This document shows, piece by piece, positions 1-10,209 of a stretch of 64,000 bases of DNA. Position numbers and translations under genes: made by a program. The DNA is from Carallia brachiata (lineage: Eukaryota; Streptophyta; Magnoliopsida; Malpighiales; Rhizophoraceae). The stretch spans positions 2,413,593-2,477,592 of the forward strand of contig JADCRB010000013.1 of the NCBI GenBank assembly GCA_021464245.1. Reading direction: 5' to 3'. Each line of letters starts with the position of its first letter. The stretch's first letter is position 1. Below the pieces are notes generated by a model, which did no database searches, was not told the origin of the DNA, and saw only the letters and a list, made by a program, of their open reading frames with translations.

Positions 1-272
1 GACACGAGAATGACATGAGTTTTATGACAATATGCATTCAGCAAGGCTAACAGTGCGTTGAACATAAGAATTTTGTTATAATAAATTAAAAATGTTTACC
101 AAAATATGCAAGTAATAATGATTTTGTTATCATAATATTATAGAGATAAATGAAGAAATCAATAGAAACATTATGTAGTTTATTATTGAACAGAGACAGC
201 TTAGTTTAGGCATAATGGACAAAATAAAGCTCAGTAGGGACTTAGAGGTTACTTATACAACAAAAAAGAGGC

Positions 273-1626
273 TTATTGATAATAAGAAAGAACAGAATAT
301 AAGGTTTGTATCACTGTGAGTATAAGCAGCAGGACAGCAGCTAAAAATGAGATTAGAGCCCATGGACTGTTGAAGTAATTGTGCCTTAAGTTTGATTTCC
401 ACACATTCCATTGCTTATTGCAGTGCTTGTTCACCTTTTCATATGTATTTGCATAGTAGGAACTCTCGTAATAGAGCCTGACATTGTCAAGAAGCTTGTT
501 GAACAAACTGGCGACCGCTTCATCATCTCCCAGCCAATTAGCGATGATCCCGCGGCGACACAGTAATTCCACATCCTTTTCTGTGTTGATGAGGCAATCC
601 ATGAACATGGTGTACTCAATGACATGGTAAGGATCATTAGTTACCTTTGACAATTGCTCGTATGCAATAAGATTTCTTAAGAGAGACTCCGTTCTATCTT
701 CGATTATCAATTTCGGGATCAGCAGTGTGCCATTTTCAAACTTTATATCAAACAAACTACACCCCTCGGCCCTTTGAAACTTGATTCCAGCCTCTTCAAG
801 CTCTATTGCGCAACGGATTTGACTGTGTATATCATTATCTTCTTCGCTTCCTCGCTTGCGTCCACAATTAGAGGGCCATAGAATCAAACACTTGGAGCTT
901 TGCATGTTCTTTTCTCCTGCATTCTTATAAGCCTTCATTCCCTCTGGAGAAGGAAGCCAATTATCATGCATTAACCCCAATAGATGTTGAATATTTTGAA
1001 AAGCATACTGATCTTCTCTTTTGTGTCCTGGTCCTGGAAACACTCTGAAGAACCTGAAAATCAACTCAATAAAATCGCTTTCCTGATTTGGCATCAAAGT
1101 CATATCAAATAGTATTTTCAAGATGAAGAATGGAAGCTGATTTTCTAGTAAAAGCATATCATGCTTTAGTGAATATAACATCATTTCTAATTTGCAAATG
1201 GGGTCATCATCACTTCTCAAATCTTCTATTGTACCCTTGCGAATCAGCTCAACAACAAAGCAACCATCGAGGAGCATCATTTCCACAAACTTGTCTGTTT
1301 CAAGACTAATAGGTTCTGCATAGCATTGGTGGGCTTTGCTCCAAATTTGTCAGTGCTTGAACATATCTCGTCACGCTATTCTCATTTCTTCGTTGTAAAA
1401 GTACTTGAAGGTAACGCAACTTGTGTTCTTTCATAGCTTGCAGATGAGTTTTATCATGGTGATAAGGTCCTATCGCAATGATGTCTGGTTCATAGGACTC
1501 TTTCTTGACTCTTCGCAAATGGTTAGGAACTTTGAATAGACATTGCTCTGAGGGCGTTGAAGACAAATCAGTCAGCTGACTATCAATACTAGAAGCTATA
1601 TTGTTTGATCTTTGGTTGGCCATCAC
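273..1626 (-). pseudogene. UPF0481 (DUF247) protein gene, one-base frameshift
   Basis: Two minus-strand reading frames join into one DUF247 protein of about 450 codons, a normal family length. The N-terminal frame (1626-1306) starts at MMANQRSNN and contains the family's EPDIIAIGPYHH block followed by the K-x-RYL helix. The second frame carries EMMLLDGCFVVEL, the LLENQLPFFIL block, the LIIEDRTESLLRNLIAYE block and the usual C-terminal membrane helix (SPWALISFLAAVLLLIL). The first frame stops in ...MLCRTY. Reading one base over at the AAA run near 1335-1338 gives AHQCYAEPISLETDKFVE, exactly the expected linker, so one extra base (or two missing) breaks the gene. DUF247 proteins are plant membrane-anchored proteins of mostly unknown biochemistry; grass members act in self-incompatibility. 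Either a recent pseudogene or a base-calling error. An upstream leader exon and intron are described separately. Confidence 0.9.
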
Positions 1627-2546
1627 TTTCTCCTCAAGGCTTTACAACTCTGCTGCATTTTTTCATTCCAATATTAATCATGGATTTAGCATGTACGAAA
1701 TCTTTGTACAGTGAAGTCCAAAACTTATCTTTATAAACAAGAAACAATAGAATTGCAAAGTTTGCAAAAGCAATATATTGAAGGATTAAGAAACGCACTT
1801 AGGTCTTAGAAGCACAAGAGTTTATGTCCAGGATATGATTGACAAAACTTATCAGTATATCAGTGTTTGCCCAAAACTGGAAAATGAAAACCATTCATAA
1901 ATCCAATGGCAAATCCAAATTCCCAGGAATTTTTCGTTTCTTTTATGCATATTTATCAGACAGCACAGTGGTAAGCAGGAATTAAGGGGAACCATATCAG
2001 GCATCTAAACAAAGCCAATGAATCAAATCTTCTAATAGGACAAAAAGGGTTGAAAAAATCACTGGTTAATCATGCGTAATTTGGCCCCAGTGTGGTGTTT
2101 ATATATGCTCCACCAAGCTAATTAGTTTTAAGGATTTTGCCTACAACACCAAAACGTGTCTGGTGTTATTGCTCATGCTGCCACAATGAGCTCTTAATTG
2201 TAATAATATTCATTAATTTGGAATCTAATTTCACTTTAGGACTTGAAAAAACATACCAATCATGAGATTTCCTATGAAAAGATGAAATGAAATGTCCGCA
2301 TTTTATTTCTGCTTTCACGAGTAAAGAAAACCATAGAAGAAATGCTTTACCCCATTTCAGATTTATATCAGAGGCTAAGCACAACACTTGCAATTATTTA
2401 ACTCTTATTAACGGACTTTATACCTATAATGTTTGCACCTTTACATTCAATATCTTACCACTACACTATTCTGCTATGATTAGCCATGAACCCACATAAA
2501 CAGAGAGAAAGAAAGAGGGGAAGACAGAGAACAAAGAACAGCTTAC

Positions 2547-2645
2547 TGACTTGCAAGAATCGTACAGTTTGTTTTTTTTGTTATGTTCTGCTGGATCTTC
2601 CTCGTTTTCCAGATGGATGGAAGGAGACCAGTTGAAGATCAATGC
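2547..2645 (-). other. putative 5' leader exon of the DUF247 gene
   Basis: On the minus strand this stretch ends in a good splice donor (CAAGTCA|GTAAGC, donor GT at 2546-2545). A plausible acceptor (aaaaaatgcag) lies near 1652-1656, about 25 bases before the DUF247 start codon, implying a ~0.9 kb leader intron; family members often have one. The exon and flanking sequence (about 2,400-2,690) are clearly homologous to the leader exon upstream of the NLR coiled-coil fragment at 34,283-34,367 and its second copy. No ATG occupies the position that has one in the 34-kb copy. The transcription start is not visible; exon limits are inferred from splice signals and homology only. Confidence 0.5.
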
Positions 2646-2649
2646 TCTT

Positions 2650-4140
2650 GGACTTGATTTTTAACCAGCCAATTAAGGAGACTCCAGGAGTGACAGATAC
2701 TGATCAAGAAAATAGAATATTGTATGGAAATTTTATTTAAGGAAGTTTGAGATACAAGATAGTCTCAAAAGACGTACATGGCATGTGAGCAGAGCACATT
2801 CTTTCTTGTAAGCCTTTTTTTGGTCTGTTTGAGATGGCCATGCTTTTTATTGTGGCAGACCGCCAACCATGGACACGACCATAAATAGGACCTTTCACTA
2901 CTTTTTGATTTGAGAATCTTTTATATTCTTTTTCAGAAATAACTCCCCACATTATTACTGTTTGCCAAAAGGATTCGAATTTGTAGGCATACAAAACTTG
3001 ACGTACGATTTACTCATATTATAATAAATTTTTAATTTTAAAAATAGTATTTTTATTTTTTATAATAAAAAATAAAATAACAAATTTTTATTATATAAAA
3101 TATAAATATTACCACTTAAAATAAAAAATTTTTACAATATAAATAAATTATATACCAAATTTTACAAGTCCACAAACTTTTTTCCATACTAAAGGGAAAT
3201 GCTCCTCCATGGCTCCATCATCACTTTTCTGTTAAGATTGCCACGTGGCTTTTAGCCGAATGGTGAGCAGACAAGACATGCTGAGTGGCATGACACGTCG
3301 GCTTACTGAGGTGGAATTTTTAGAATTTTTTAGGAACGTTTTTTTTGTTAATTTTTCAAAAAGATAAATTAATAAATGCAAAATACAATTTTTCAGATTT
3401 TGTTTAAAAATATTTAAAATCCCTTCTTTCTTCCAACAAGCATTTTCGAACTCTCACTAAATACGATTTCTTTGAACAATACCAACGGAATTTGTCCAAG
3501 TCAGCAAGCACAGAGAAATTCCACTGATGGTGGGAGACTGGCCGAAAGATCCTCAAATAAAAAAGTAGTGAAATCGAGGGGAGAATTTCGTAAAAAAAAA
3601 AAAAAGAAAAAGAAAGAAAGAAAGAAAGACCCTTAAATGAGAAATAGTGAAAAGTGGGGCACTTATTATATTTTAAGCCTTTTTTGTCCCCTTTCTTTTT
3701 TAATGAAAGTGTAAATTGGCCATTGAGATGCAACCAATGTTGCATCGTGCAGCACGATTTCTATCTTTTCTTTTGCACAAAAAAAGGAAAAAGTAAGTTA
3801 AAAAACACTACACAAAACACAAGCATCTCAACTTTTTTTTTTTAAAAGTGACACAAGCATCTCAACTTACTTAAGTGAAAAATCGTCAAATCGAAAAGTG
3901 ATGGGATTCAAGACTTTATCCTCAAAACAAAGTCCGAGTGGCCAACTCAACTAAGTTAAGTTGGTTTGATGCAACACACTTTGGGTCTAATGAGTCTAAT
4001 GATGAAACGTGGTGGGACAGAACTTTGAGCCTGTAATTTGGGTGATAATAGTAATATGTTAATAAAATAAAACTTAATGATTCAAGTTCTTTATCTTCTT
4101 AATTTTTTTTAATTTTAAATCAGTTGTTTTAAGTCTATAT
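2650..4140. other. AT-rich intergenic region upstream of DUF247
   Basis: No convincing coding sequence. It contains very AT-rich tracts (3,010-3,180), A/T homopolymers, and a small direct duplication of cacaagcatctcaactt at about 3,818 and 3,853. A perfect palindromic G-box core, GCCACGTGGC, sits at 3,240-3,249 and could be a bZIP/bHLH site for the minus-strand gene, though one motif is weak evidence. Confidence 0.5.
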
Positions 4141-4234
4141 CTCATGAAAAAAAAAAAAAAAAGTGGTGGAGCAGGTAATATGGTCATTTCTGACTTCTCA
4201 TTTACATCCAACATTTTTCAAAGGGCGCAACTAG

Positions 4235-5185
4235 TCACGCCCGTACACCGATCCGCACCCGGCGGTTCAGATGATGGGTTCCAAACGACAAAAACGGTAC
4301 ATACTGAGGCGCGTGCTGCAGCACGTGGCGGCAGTCTTCGGTAGCCAGCGATTTCCGGGCGTCTCCGGCTGTTAGTCGGCCTTGGACTTTTCTATTTTCT
4401 TTAGTTTCCTGATCAGATACCATGATCAAATTCCGGCAATAATTCTGGATCCACCCCAAAGCAGCAAAGATATGGGAGCACAGAGATTGTTATCATAAGT
4501 AAAAAAAATGTAGAACTGGAAGGACTGGACAACCATTTTCATTTGACAAATAAAGGAAACAGATGAGAAGAAACTAACAGAAAATGAACAGACGATTCTC
4601 ACAAGGAGTCTCTTTTTTATATATATATATATATTTGAAAGCTCATCATGTCATAAATTATGTAAAGAAAATAATTTTTTCATTCTATAACTCTTACCAT
4701 TTTATTTTTAAAATTTAAATTTAAAATTTTTAAAATAAAAATTTAAATTCTAACTATTAAACTGATTTTTAAAAAATTATATATATAATATATATATATA
4801 TATAGATATGGTATTACATAATAACACAATCGGGAGACCTCCAGGTGAGAGTGGATACAAGGGCAGCAAGGTTTTCTGGCGAACGGGTATGTATGATCTA
4901 ACCCTTCCCTATACCCATTTTAGATGTACCAAAAGAAAAACAATTGGTGGTTTTTCCTTTTTTTTTTTTTTTTTTGTTGGTTTTTTCTTCCTTATAATCA
5001 ATTGGACCATAACTGTTTGCCCTCCAAGCCGATTGAGTAGCCCCCTCATTAAGCCGTTGACGACGTGGACAAACTTCCCATACCGCTGGATCTGCTACTT
5101 CATCGTCATCATATGCTTCATTTGGTATCAAATTTCTCCTTATTTGAGAGAAAATGTGAGTAATATCAACACAAGATGTTAATTA
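4235..5185 (-). pseudogene. decayed copy of the small 20.4-21.5 kb transcription unit
   Basis: The minus strand matches the unit at 20,790-21,350 in two blocks. Block 4,235-4,620 corresponds to about 20,790-21,095, including the phrases around tccggcaataattctggatcc and gaacagacgattctcac. Block 4,980-5,185 corresponds to the coding part. Where the better copy encodes WEVRVSGSKNKHGSIDYQE, this copy reads WEV...ANSYGPIDYKEE, and its start ATG is gone. An AT-rich stretch and (TA)n repeats at 4,617-4,640 and 4,780-4,805 sit between the blocks. I do not recognise the protein family. The copy is non-functional by inspection. Confidence 0.6.
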
Positions 5186-5420
5186 AGTGAACAGAAGATC
5201 TGAAATTTAAGCTCTTTACTCTATGCCCCCCCCTCCCCACCCCCCACCCCCCCGGGGGGGGGGGAAACAGTGGTATGAAAGAAAGAAAGCAGAAAGTGGA
5301 GAACACAAAAGATGCGAAGAGGACTTTGTGCACACATAGTGGGGGTGTGTGTGTGTGTATAGAAGCAGAAGATAAATGCCCAATGCATAAAATATAAAGT
5401 AAGATTTTTAGCGCTATATA
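5186..5420 (-). promoter_or_regulatory. relic of the small unit's promoter and leader
   Basis: The minus strand shares the leader block seen at 21,330-21,480 and, inverted, at 25,490-25,740 and 35,690-35,935: the attaacat...cttctgttcactt stretch, gttctccac...ctttctt, and the TATA-like/CA-rich tatacacacac region. The part holding the conserved 10-codon upstream reading frame in the other copies is replaced here by the homopolymeric C/G tract at 5,224-5,266. Confidence 0.5.
5224..5266. repeat. C-run/G-run tract
   Basis: Runs of C separated by single T or A are followed by C7 running directly into about ten G. The tract is self-complementary and could form a hairpin, or a G-quadruplex on either strand. 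It sits where the paralogous leaders have ordinary sequence. A purine/pyrimidine GT run follows at 5,341-5,361. The tract is a likely place for an assembly or sequencing error. Confidence 0.85.
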
Positions 5421-8400
5421 TTCTAAGAAATAATATACATGCTTTTTGCTTGCTTGAGAGATCGAGAGACAAGGGACATAGGGATTTCAATGTGTTTTTT
5501 TTTTTTTTTGGTCTTTCATTGTTAGAGTGAAAAGGAACTTGAAGCAGAAGATTGGAGTTTGGAGAAGACACGACAACGTTTTTAAGTTTTCAAACTTTTT
5601 TTTAATTTTTTGATATTAAAAATTACAAAAATACTCACATATATTCATAAAATGTTAGACACTTATAATTTTTGTATTTAACAAGTGTGAAGGGCATATT
5701 TATATCAAACATGTGTCCGACATGACTTACTTCCAAAAAATGCCTTATCCATGCATTAGTGCCTATTAGTCGTAAAGCAAAAACCAGATGCCAAGCTTAA
5801 ACCCAAAAAAATAGATGCGGTGGACGAGCAATTAAGCTCTTAGAAAATGACCCCTGTTTTTATTTTTTTTTTATTAAAAAATGAAGAGTGAGCGTAGTAC
5901 TTAGATGATCTCATTAAGAAGATATTGAATTTCTTGCCAGTGATGACAATCATCCGACTGATCATAGAAAAGCTCACACTAAAGGAGGTATAAATTTAAC
6001 CCTATCAAAAGCTCGTAATCCCAAGACTAGAATCTCTCATCCGGATCTAAAACGGCTTAACTAGTTAGACCATGGCAGTTGTGGTAATAAGCTTTGTTTT
6101 TTTGTTTTTTTTTTCTTAAAAAGAACAATTATTAGCGAACATGAACAAAACTAAAATAGAAACATTATCTGCTAGGATATCGGCTTAATCCTACTATATC
6201 AGACTTCAAGAGAGGTTTTGAATTTCTGGGACAAGCGAATCCCAATAAACAAGAAGAGTCTATCCGGTGCATCCAGGTTGTCCAATGACCTCTGTTTTTG
6301 CTACAATAAACTACCAACCTTTTCAATCCCCTGGCCCAAAGAAGTTGATCCTTTGCCTAACAATTTAATATTTTGCGTTGCTTGGTTTTCTAACAAATTA
6401 TAACGACATTTATGACCAAAATATATTTTTCGTAATTGTAAATTTCTTTTTCTTAAAAAAAAAAAAAAAGGCTTTTATGCTTTTAGCATATTTAACTTGA
6501 GCAAGTGTCAAAATTTAATACATAATTCATTCTAGGACCCACCTTTAAGCCTCTTGGGTTGAAAGAAATGAAGATTGACCCCAAGCTCTCCTGAAGACAA
6601 GAGTTTATCTTTTGTATTTCGCTATAAGGAAGGGAAACGAGCCATAGCACATCCATGTATCAAGATGAAGGAAAATTGGGTGCAGTTTAACTTGATTTTG
6701 TATTATTCCCCCCCGCTTAACATTTTGTTTTGCCCAGTTCAAACCTTCTTTAATTTCTAATCTTTTAGTTCTGTGTAGATGTCTGTGTCAACTATTTATA
6801 TAAAAAATTCAATTTTATTAATCTAAAAATACTATACAACTGAAAATCACATACAAATAAAATAGATATCACGTCATTATATAATGACTATCATCTAATT
6901 TTAAGCAACTATTAAATCTCACAAGATAAGATTTAACTAGTCTGACTTTCATTCAAATACTAATTAACTAATAATTTGGATTAACTTTAATATTCCTTTA
7001 ATATTGATTGTAGTCATTCATACTGTCTATTTCAGATTGACAAAACCTACAAACTTCAACTTTGTTGTCAAAATTTTCTTCACATCAATAACTTTGTAAT
7101 ATTATCTTTATTCATAGCATCGAACTATTAAAACTTTGAAAAAGTCATTTCACATGTTCACAATATGTAAACATAAATAATTGTATTATATCATACCTTG
7201 GCAATTTTATCTTGATTTTCCTCAACTGATTTCCACTTGGCCTTCAAATCGACAAGGGAACTCGTGACACATGACCACGACCTTATGGTCTGGGACCCCA
7301 TTTCCCATCATACTGACAATTTGTGGTATTCACACTCTCTTCTGGATGCTTCATCTCTTGTATTTTTCACCGAGACTTGATTGGGCTAACTTTTAATTCT
7401 CTATTTTTTTAACTCTCAATTCAACAAGTCCCTATATTACAACATTATATCTATCTGAACTCAAACAGAAACGCTTCTTTCTTACACCATTACGGTTGCT
7501 CCTTCTACAGTACCATCGGCCATAAGCGACTCCACGTCCCCTAGCAACCTTTTTAGGGGGTATATATATCAGTTTTGGAGCTGAAGAAGCATGACAGAGG
7601 GAACAAGGCATTGGAATTAATTAAGAGCAGGATTGCTTGGTGGGTGACTGATCGAAGACATGATATCTGATCTGGGCAATGTGGGTTCCGAAAATTGTAA
7701 TTTTGTGAAATTTGAGAGAGTAATGCTTGTGAATACGATATGCAATTATTAAGGAGACATCTCCTAGTTGATCCTCATATTGAAAAGGATGAAGCCACCT
7801 GATTATGTTTTTGGCAACATCCTTTAACAAAATCTAGGTAACCAAGCAATTTTTAAAAAATAAATACTATATAGCCCCTATCCAGTCCACTAAAATGACA
7901 TAAAAGTGATATGCGTCATTGGATGATTAAATTAAAAAAAAAAAGATAAACTGTTGCATATCATTAAAATGGGACTAGAGATCGATCCACAAAGAATTTT
8001 TAGGAGGGGCAAATTATATATATATATATGTGATTATATTGAATAATAAACATTATAAGTATATTTTATGAGTTTCAATGTTTCAAAAGTATTTTTTATT
8101 TCTTGATAATCAAATATATTTGTTTCTATATAAATAATCATTAATTCAATCATTTAGTTATTTATCTTTTATGTGATTATGCAATACATTATTTATAACA
8201 TTTAATGTAAAAAAATAATTTTTTATTGTAACTGTTGTAACTGATAAAATTAAGTCAATTTTACAAACAAAATAAACATTTAGATATACAATGTATTTCT
8301 AAATTTTTTTAATGACCATTACTAATAGTTTATTTCATTAAAAAATAAAATATATTTCTAAACAGATAGTATAAAAATAAGAAAAATTTAGTCAAACAAT
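5420..8400. other. AT-rich stretch without recognisable genes
   Basis: I find no gene here. Short open frames at 6,218-6,403, 6,575-6,760 and 7,621-7,830 (minus) resemble nothing I know and have no codon or splice support. Homopolymer A/T runs and long AT-rich tracts at 5,580-5,720 and 8,000-8,400 dominate. At 7,993 the phrase tttttaggaggggcaaa resembles the left end of the terminal-repeat element at 25,724 and may be a scrap of the same family. Confidence 0.5.
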
Positions 8401-8635
8401 TTTAAAAATAAATAAAAAAACCATTACCATTGAAAACTAAAAGCCGCGTGTTTGAAAGCCTCGAGGAAGAACAAAGAAAACAAACAATCAAATTCTTCTT
8501 GTTGATCTCAAACCTAAGACAGGTGGTTTGGGGTGGGGAGGGGAGGGGGATAAAGGGCGCGGACTGCTGGACTAGGCCATGCCTATAGATGTATTTATCC
8601 ATTGATTAATAGTAATTTCAAGAGAATGGAGGTGG

Positions 8636-8866
8636 AGGGCAATTTCCTCTCAGAGGAATATGGGCTTCTAAAAGATCTTTTACACTGTGCCCAATCTCAA
8701 AATTAGTTTTATGCATATGACTGGCAATGATAAAAACAAATGCAATAGCTAAATTACGGTGTGCAATATCAGTTAGCCATAAGCTTTGTGTTTGCAGATG
8801 GAACCCTCGAAGAAGGGTTAGAATGGCAGTTCCTACTCCTTGGGAGGTGCCAAATAAATGACTACT
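8636..8866 (-). pseudogene. psaB: nuclear plastid DNA fragment: part of psaB
   Basis: Minus-strand translation gives a stretch of photosystem I reaction-centre protein PsaB (P700 apoprotein A2): [18 protein letters not shown], then [20 protein letters not shown], then [19 protein letters not shown]. PsaB is a chloroplast-encoded thylakoid membrane protein of about 734 residues; only about 77 codons from its middle are present. The normally histidine-rich antenna-binding segment after DIAH has lost histidines (HRNLA), as expected for a drifting nuclear insertion. Homology stops abruptly at about 8,866. PsaA is similar, but the [15 protein letters not shown] combination fits PsaB better. Confidence 0.85.
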
Positions 8867-9507
8867 GTGAAAAAATATGCTAGGCATTCGCAATTGGGTG
8901 AAATTTAGTCAGATCGTGCTACTTTGAAATTCGAAGTTGTTTTTCGTAGCAGTCCAGGGGTTGCTTTACTTTTGGACATGCCTCGTTTGCTTTGCTCTTC
9001 TTCTCTGGACACATTTGGAGCCATCCCTGATCCCCACATAGAACTGTCCTTAAATGGGACAATATTACTACTTTAGTGCTATCTAAAAAATGCTACCTAG
9101 TAGTACTCATTTAGAAATTCCCACAAAGATGCCTTAAAATCTTAAAAACCCCAATACTATCATTGATTGTCAATAAAAATGCCTATTAAGTTCTTCCTTA
9201 GGATGCGAGATTTGGTGATTGATTATATTTTTGATCTATTTTTTTAACCTTTGGATTTTTTTTTCTGAGTTTTTCATGTCTATTTTTAGGATATAGCTTA
9301 AAGATAAAAAACTAAAAAAAGAAAAAAAGTAAAGAAACAAAAATTGACTTTATCCTGAACAGATCGAAACCACTGCAAAGAAAATCTAAATTTGCTTCCT
9401 CAATAAACCAAATATATTATAAAATTAGTGATTTCATTTATTATACTCCACTTTTAGATTATGAATCGAATGACCTTTTTTTTTATCTTGCCTTGCGAAT
9501 TTTGGTT
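8867..9507. other. intergenic; one unexplained open frame
   Basis: On the minus strand about 9,060-8,905 stays open for some 45 codons (SGMAPNVSREEEQSKRG...) and ends in a stop. I do not recognise it, and it is not psaB. The remainder is AT-rich with A/T runs and no gene. Confidence 0.35.
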
Positions 9508-9699
9508 TGTGGGCAGAGAAAATAGACAGGGAAATTATCTGTAATGTTAAAAACCTTCATTTTAAATAACAACGTTCATACTTTATGTAATAAAAAATAA
9601 AGTGATAAAATTTTGTCACATAAAACAAGAATGTTGTTACTTAAAATTAAAAGTTTTTACATTAAAACCCTTTTCTCTGCCCATTTCTCTCTGCCCACA
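9508..9699. mobile_element. hairpin MITE, about 192 bp
   Basis: The two ends are perfect inverted repeats (TGTGGGCAGAGA / TCTCTGCCCACA). The inverted homology continues inward over most of the element: ...GTTAAAAACCTTCATTTTAA against ...TGTAAAAACTTTTAATTTTAA, then AAC AACGTTC against AACAACATTC. This is the structure of a miniature inverted-repeat transposable element with no coding capacity. Flanks (aattttggt / aatattttt) could be a decayed 8-9 bp target duplication, which would suit a hAT or Mutator-type mobiliser; that is inference. Confidence 0.75.
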
Positions 9700-9940
9700 A
9701 ATATTTTTCCTCTACCCAATTGTTCTAAAAACTCAATTCCTCTTCTTTGACTTTTGTTTATTAACTTCTCTGACTACCAAGTTTTTTTTTTTTTATGCCA
9801 CTAGGTGGCTGTCAATTAAGAAGCTGTTGGGGGCTGTAAGGAGTTGTAAGCCAGTAAGTGGAGGAGCATGTGAAGGGTTCATTGGTAAATTTACTTATTT
9901 TGGGTATGTTGAGAAATTTTCTGTGACTCAACTGAAGTTC
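9700..9940. other. relic of the 31.7-kb block, then LTR-internal scrap
   Basis: About 9,715-9,760 is nearly identical to 31,742-31,785 and 41,942-41,985 (ttgttctaaaaactcaattc onward), showing an older copy of part of the duplicated segment. The remainder to 9,936 would be the internal side of the LTR element described next. No gene. Confidence 0.45.
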
Positions 9941-10200
9941 TGATACCATGTTGGGTTACAGAAGCACAGAAACAAATACCAGCAAAATATATAAGTGCAG
10001 GATCACAATAGGCATACGCTTGGAAGCCATAAATGACGCCCTCAAATTGGTACCTCTCAGTACCACAAAGTGGTACAACTTTTCCCCTCACCAAATGCCC
10101 ATATATATACTAGTCATGACTTAAGGCCAAAAATATTCATGAATGGTAGATAATCTTATGCCATTAATTTTTAATATTTTTCCTCTTTTGGTGGGGTACA
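9937..10200 (-). mobile_element. LTR (252 bp) with primer-binding site
   Basis: Read on the minus strand, the LTR runs from TGTACCCC at 10,200 to ...CCAACA at 9,949. It is followed immediately by TGGTATCAGAAC (9,937-9,948), the classic plant primer-binding site complementary to the initiator methionine tRNA 3' end. TG...CA termini plus the adjoining binding site define a 5' LTR. The internal region beyond it is lost within about 150-250 bp and I find no partner LTR, so this is a truncated element. The short LTR would suit a small copia or TRIM element. Confidence 0.7.
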
Positions 10201-10209
10201 ATAAATCCT

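Noticed and set aside
5221..5571. 116-codon minus-strand frame ending in a Gly/Pro-rich tail
   Set aside because: The tail is the C/G homopolymer tract and the rest is leader/promoter sequence conserved as non-coding in other copies.
8618..8893. Functional photosystem gene
   Set aside because: Only about 77 codons of PsaB, mutated at normally invariant histidines, in nuclear-type sequence.
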